Part shown: in pieces, positions 61,027-64,000 of the stretch
Numbering within the stretch: the first letter of the stretch is position 1
Layout of the letters: each line of letters starts with the position of its first letter
NCBI RefSeq assembly: GCF_014349105.1
Contig: NZ_JACSJI010000005.1
Coordinates: 168,424 to 232,423 of the forward strand
DNA from: Caulobacter sp. 17J80-11
GTDB taxonomy: Bacteria > Pseudomonadota > Alphaproteobacteria > Caulobacterales > Caulobacteraceae
Reading direction: 5' to 3'
DNA length: 64,000 nt
Position numbers and translations under genes: made by a program
The notes under the pieces: model-generated
Seen by the model: only the letters and a program-made list of their open reading frames with translations
What the model was told of the DNA's origin: nothing
Database searches by the model: none

Positions 61027-62415
61027 ATGGAACCCGTCCAGGTTCAAAACTTCGGCGACATGCTCGCCTTCTGGGGCCCGAGACTCCTCGGCGCCCTGGC
61101 CATCCTCCTGATCGCCTACATCGTCGGCAGGGGCGTGAAGTGGGCCTTGGCCCGGGTGGTCGACCGCACCCCGGCGCTGGCCCCGCACAACGCCGGCAAG
61201 ACCAAGCACGAGACGGTCGGCGCCAAGCTCGGCGACGTGGCTTTCTGGCTGATCCTGCTGGTCGGCCTGGTGGCCGCCCTGAACGTGCTGAACCTCGGCG
61301 GGGTGGTCACGCCGCTGAACCTGATGCTGTCCGACTTCCTGACCTTTATTCCCAACATGGTCGGGGCGGCGCTGATCTTCTTCATCGGCTTCCTGCTGGC
61401 GACCATCGTCAAGCGGCTGGTGGTCACGGCGCTGCAGGCCGCCAACGTCGAGCGCTGGCTGGCGCGGGCCGGGCTGGGGCGCGCGTCCGGGGCCGGGGTC
61501 GGTCTGGCCAACGCGGTCGGCACTTTGGTGTTCGTGCTGATCCTGATCCCGGTCACCATCGCCGCGCTCGAGACCCTGCAGATCGAAGCCATATCGCGTC
61601 CGGCGATCGCGGTGCTGTCGACCATCCTCAACGCCATTCCGCTGGTGCTGGCCGCCGCCATCGTGCTGGCCATCGGCTACGCCATCGGCCGCTGGGTGGC
61701 GGGCGTCATCGAGAAGGTCCTGCCGGCCACCGGCTTCGACCGCGCGGTGATGTCGGTCGCCGAGTTCTCGTCGATCAAGTCGCCCCCGCCCCCGACCGCC
61801 TACACGCCCGATACGGGCGAACCGGGCGTCGCGCCCCAGGCCATGGCCGAGGCGGCCGAATTCGCGGCCGCGCCGACGCCGCGGGCCTCGCCGTCCAAGA
61901 TCGTGGCCATGATCGCCATGTGGGGCATCGTCGCCTTCTCGGCCATCGAAGCGGCGCGCCTGCTGCGCTTCGCCTCCGTCGCCGAGGTGCTGGAGAACGT
62001 CGTGACCCTGGCCGGCCAGGTGCTGGTCGGGGGCGTGATCATCGCCGCGGGCGTGATCATCGCCGACCTGCTGTCCAACGCCATCGACCGCGGCACGGCC
62101 GGCGCCGACCGGTTCGCCTCGACCATCGTGCGCTGGGCCACCATCGCGCTGGCGACCGCCATGGGGCTGAGCTTCATGGGCATCGCCGACGAGATCGTGT
62201 TCATGGCCTTCGGCCTGATCCTCGGCTCGGCCGCAGTGGCGGCGGCGCTCGCCTTCGGCATCGGCGGGCGCGAGACCGCCGGACGGCTCCTTGAGCGCTG
62301 GACCCGCCAGGCGGACGCGGCGCGGGCCGGCGTGCCGCACGCCCGCATCGACGAAGAGGCTTCCCCCCCGCGGCGCCCACGCGGCGGCGGCTCGCCCGCC
62401 GGCCGGGTGCAGTGA
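61027..62415 (+). CDS. Multi-TM protein with conserved TM-helix repeats (MscS-like channel family)
   Basis: A 462-aa protein with about nine to ten hydrophobic segments and two copies of a 'conserved TM helix' type block (FWGPRLLGALAILLIAYIVGRGVKWALARVV and FIPNMVGAALIFFIGFLLATIVKRLVV). A Pro-rich loop lies near 247-285. The C-terminus ends AAALAFGIGGRETAGRLLERW and resembles the pore-lining part of small mechanosensitive channels. ATG 61027 with AAGGGG 12 nt upstream; TTG 61018 is an alternative. Confidence 0.78.
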   Translation: MEPVQVQNFGDMLAFWGPRLLGALAILLIAYIVGRGVKWALARVVDRTPALAPHNAGKTKHETVGAKLGDVAFWLILLVGLVAALNVLNLGGVVTPLNLMLSDFLTFIPNMVGAALIFFIGFLLATIVKRLVVTALQAANVERWLARAGLGRASGAGVGLANAVGTLVFVLILIPVTIAALETLQIEAISRPAIAVLSTILNAIPLVLAAAIVLAIGYAIGRWVAGVIEKVLPATGFDRAVMSVAEFSSIKSPPPPTAYTPDTGEPGVAPQAMAEAAEFAAAPTPRASPSKIVAMIAMWGIVAFSAIEAARLLRFASVAEVLENVVTLAGQVLVGGVIIAAGVIIADLLSNAIDRGTAGADRFASTIVRWATIALATAMGLSFMGIADEIVFMAFGLILGSAAVAAALAFGIGGRETAGRLLERWTRQADAARAGVPHARIDEEASPPRRPRGGGSPAGRVQ

Positions 62416-62419
62416 TTGA

Positions 62420-62445
62420 GAAGGGCGGTCGGAAGACCGCCCTTC
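62420..62445. terminator. Bidirectional terminator between convergent genes
   Basis: gaagggcggtc and gaccgcccttc form a perfect 11-bp stem with a GGAA loop, followed by GCTTTT on the plus strand. It lies between the channel-like gene and kdsB, whose stop is 5 bp away. Confidence 0.82.
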
Positions 62446-62449
62446 GCTT

Positions 62450-63178
62450 TTAGCGGGCCGCCGCGCGCGCGGCTTCCAGGTCGGCCGGGGTGTCGACCGA
62501 GATCGGCGCCTCGTCCAGCACCGCGGCCCAGAGCTGCATGCCGGCCTCGAGGCCGCGCAGCTGCTCCAGCTTCTCGCGGCGCTCCAGCGGGCTGGGCGGC
62601 AGTTCGGTGAAGCGGATCAGCGCCTCGCGGCGATAGCCGTAGATGCCGATATGGCGCCAGATCGGCGCGTCGCCGTAGAGGGTGGAGCGGGTGAAGTAGA
62701 GGGCGCGGCCCTGGCGCGCGCCTTCGGGCAGGGCCAGCACGGCCTTCACCACGTCCGCATTGACCCGGTCGGCCGGCGAGCTCTCCGGCGCCACGACGGT
62801 CGCCACGTCGCACTCGGGCACGTCGCGCAGGATTCCCGCGCAGGCGGCGACTACCGCCGGGTCCACGAAGGGCATGTCGCCCTGCAGGTTGATCACCGCG
62901 TCGTGGCGGCCTTCCGGATCCAGCGCTTCCAGTGCGGCGCGGATGCGGTCGGAGCCCGACGGCAGCTCGGGGTCGGTCAGCACCGCGCGGCCGCCGGCCG
63001 CCTGCACCGCCTCGACGATCTCCTGATCGCCGGCGGCGACGGCCACCGGGCCCGCGCCCGCGGCCTCGGCCTGGCGCAGCACGCGCACGATCATCGGCAC
63101 CCCGCCGATATCGGCCAGCGGCTTGTTCGGCAGGCGGGTGGCGGCCATGCGGGCCGGAATCAGGACGATCGGGTTCAT
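62450..63178 (-). CDS. kdsB: 3-deoxy-manno-octulosonate cytidylyltransferase
   Basis: A 242-aa enzyme activating Kdo with CTP for lipid A-core synthesis. VLIPARMAATRLPNKPL (nucleotide-binding start), LPSGSDRI, NLQGDMPFVDP and GIYGYRREALIRF are characteristic. ATG 63178 gives MNPIVLIPARM, the usual N-terminus; ATG 63193 adds five residues. Kdo use confirms an LPS-bearing Gram-negative. Confidence 0.95.
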   Translation of the reverse strand: MNPIVLIPARMAATRLPNKPLADIGGVPMIVRVLRQAEAAGAGPVAVAAGDQEIVEAVQAAGGRAVLTDPELPSGSDRIRAALEALDPEGRHDAVINLQGDMPFVDPAVVAACAGILRDVPECDVATVVAPESSPADRVNADVVKAVLALPEGARQGRALYFTRSTLYGDAPIWRHIGIYGYRREALIRFTELPPSPLERREKLEQLRGLEAGMQLWAAVLDEAPISVDTPADLEAARAAAR

Positions 63179-63360
63179 GCGGGCGGCTCTCATCCTACGC
63201 GGCGAAGCGCCGCGACGCGTCCAGACGCCGCCGAGGACCGACGAGCGCGGTTGCGCATGCGCCGCTACCGTGTAAGAGACGCGGGCGCAAGAATCTGGGG
63301 CGCGCGCGGGGGATGGATTCCGTAGCCTCGCGCCGCCGGTTTGTAGGACGTTGGGTCGGC

Positions 63361-64000
63361 ATGAGCGGCGATCTCGAGTGGAATAAGATCTTCGGCGCGG
63401 GCCTCGCCACGGCGCTGGTCATCCTGGGCGTTCGCGAGGTGTCGACGCGCCTCTTCGCCTCGGAGCCGCCGGCAAAGCCGGGCTACGCCATCGCTGTCGC
63501 CGAAGGCGGTGAAGAGGGCGCGGCCGCCGCCGCCCTGCCGACCGACTGGGGCACGGTCCTGCCGGTCGCCGACGTCGCCAAGGGCGAAGCGACCTTCAAG
63601 AAGTGCGCCTCCTGCCACGACATCTCCAGCGGCGGCCCGAACAAGATCGGCCCGAACCTGTTCGGCGTCGTCGGCCGCGTGCCGGGCACCCACGCCGGCT
63701 TCGCCTACTCGGACGCCATGAAAGAGCACGTCAAGGACGCCCCGCACTGGGGTTATGACGAGCTCGACCACTTCCTGACCAACCCGGGCAAGATCGTGCC
63801 GGGCACCAAGATGTCGTTCGCCGGCATCAAGAACCAGGAAGACCGCGCCAACCTGATCGCCTACCTGCGCTCGCAGGGCTCGGGCTCGTTCCCGATCCCG
63901 GCGCCGGATCCGTCCCGCCAGCCGGGCGCCGCGGCCCCGGCCGCCGGTGCTGCGGCTCCGGCCGAAGGCGCCGCCGCTCCGGCCGCCGCCGGCGCTGAGC
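63361..64000 (+). CDS. Membrane-anchored c-type cytochrome (CycM-like), 3' end beyond window
   Basis: The frame is open from ATG 63361 to the window edge (213 codons visible). The N-terminus MSGDLEWNKIFGAGLATALVILGV is an uncleaved signal-anchor helix, as in CycM/cytochrome c552 of Alphaproteobacteria. The haem site is CASCH in FKKCASCHDI, with axial Met likely in PGTKMSFAG. After the cytochrome domain comes an Ala/Pro-rich tail from about residue 185 that continues past the edge. It would carry electrons from the bc1 complex to a terminal oxidase. Confidence 0.88.
   Translation, partial: MSGDLEWNKIFGAGLATALVILGVREVSTRLFASEPPAKPGYAIAVAEGGEEGAAAAALPTDWGTVLPVADVAKGEATFKKCASCHDISSGGPNKIGPNLFGVVGRVPGTHAGFAYSDAMKEHVKDAPHWGYDELDHFLTNPGKIVPGTKMSFAGIKNQEDRANLIAYLRSQGSGSFPIPAPDPSRQPGAAAPAAGAAAPAEGAAAPAAAGAE

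Noticed and set aside
1..64000. CRISPR arrays, insertion sequences, prophage or integrase genes
   Set aside because: No evenly spaced direct repeats and no transposase, integrase or phage structural proteins were recognised.

Overview
The window is a GC-rich (roughly 70 percent by eye), densely packed alphaproteobacterial chromosome segment. Gene content and order point to the family Caulobacteraceae (Caulobacter, Phenylobacterium or a close relative). The main reasons are the chemotaxis order STAS-cheY-cheA-cheW-cheR-cheB-cheY-cheD-cheU-cheY-cheE, a pilA-cpaABCDEF-tadBC pilus locus, PleC/DivJ-type histidine kinases, GANTC sites in a promoter, and many 1 to 4 bp start/stop overlaps. No tRNA, rRNA operon, CRISPR array, transposase or phage gene was recognised; the segment reads as core chromosome. 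This placement is by recall of families, not by database search.

Layout. 1-288: end of an outer-membrane protein. 498-9978: a globin-coupled chemoreceptor followed by a full chemotaxis operon with three CheY-like proteins plus CheD, CheU and CheE. 10087-12297: KDPG aldolase, then a convergent secreted S10 peptidase. 12564-17513: a four-gene run (P-loop NTPase, divergent ABC ATPase/permease, alpha/beta hydrolase, OprP-like porin) that I cannot assign to a known system. 17623-25480: GST, ribonucleotide reductase beta subunit, MFS carrier, two alpha/beta hydrolases, AMP nucleosidase, and a membrane-protein/winged-helix pair with a palindromic operator candidate. 25494-29915: an HWE histidine kinase, then a tyrosine phosphatase overlapping pabB-pabC of folate synthesis.

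29902-40974 is the Flp/Tad (Cpa) pilus locus. Two TadE-like minor pilins and a CpaC-N-like periplasmic protein read leftward; pilA, cpaA, cpaB-F, tadB and tadC read rightward from an AT-rich divergent control region with CtrA-like half-sites. 40988-45532 holds nudC, a small secreted protein, the SRP RNA, and dnaX-ybaB-recR. 45548-52345 holds a VOC-GST fusion with a divergent LysR regulator, a second VOC protein, a TPR membrane protein, rmuC and two small genes. 52356-55020 has two divergent PleC/DivJ-type kinases. 55072-64000 has sufE, def, fmt, truA, dapE, a cupin, an MFS exporter, a multi-TM channel-like protein, kdsB and the start of a membrane-anchored cytochrome c.

The most unusual observations are: (1) a 66-bp palindromic intergenic repeat in two opposite orientations (62 of 66 identical), each copy supplying the TAG stop of the gene it follows, with a second palindrome doing the same for gst; (2) the unassigned 12.6-17.5 kb operon, whose ABC protein lacks the usual Q-loop Gln, canonical signature and switch His; (3) a soluble globin-coupled receptor ending in a CheR-tether-like SWEEF; (4) a VOC-GST fusion; (5) a 17-bp palindrome upstream of a small regulator operon; (6) a long inverted repeat separating def from fmt.
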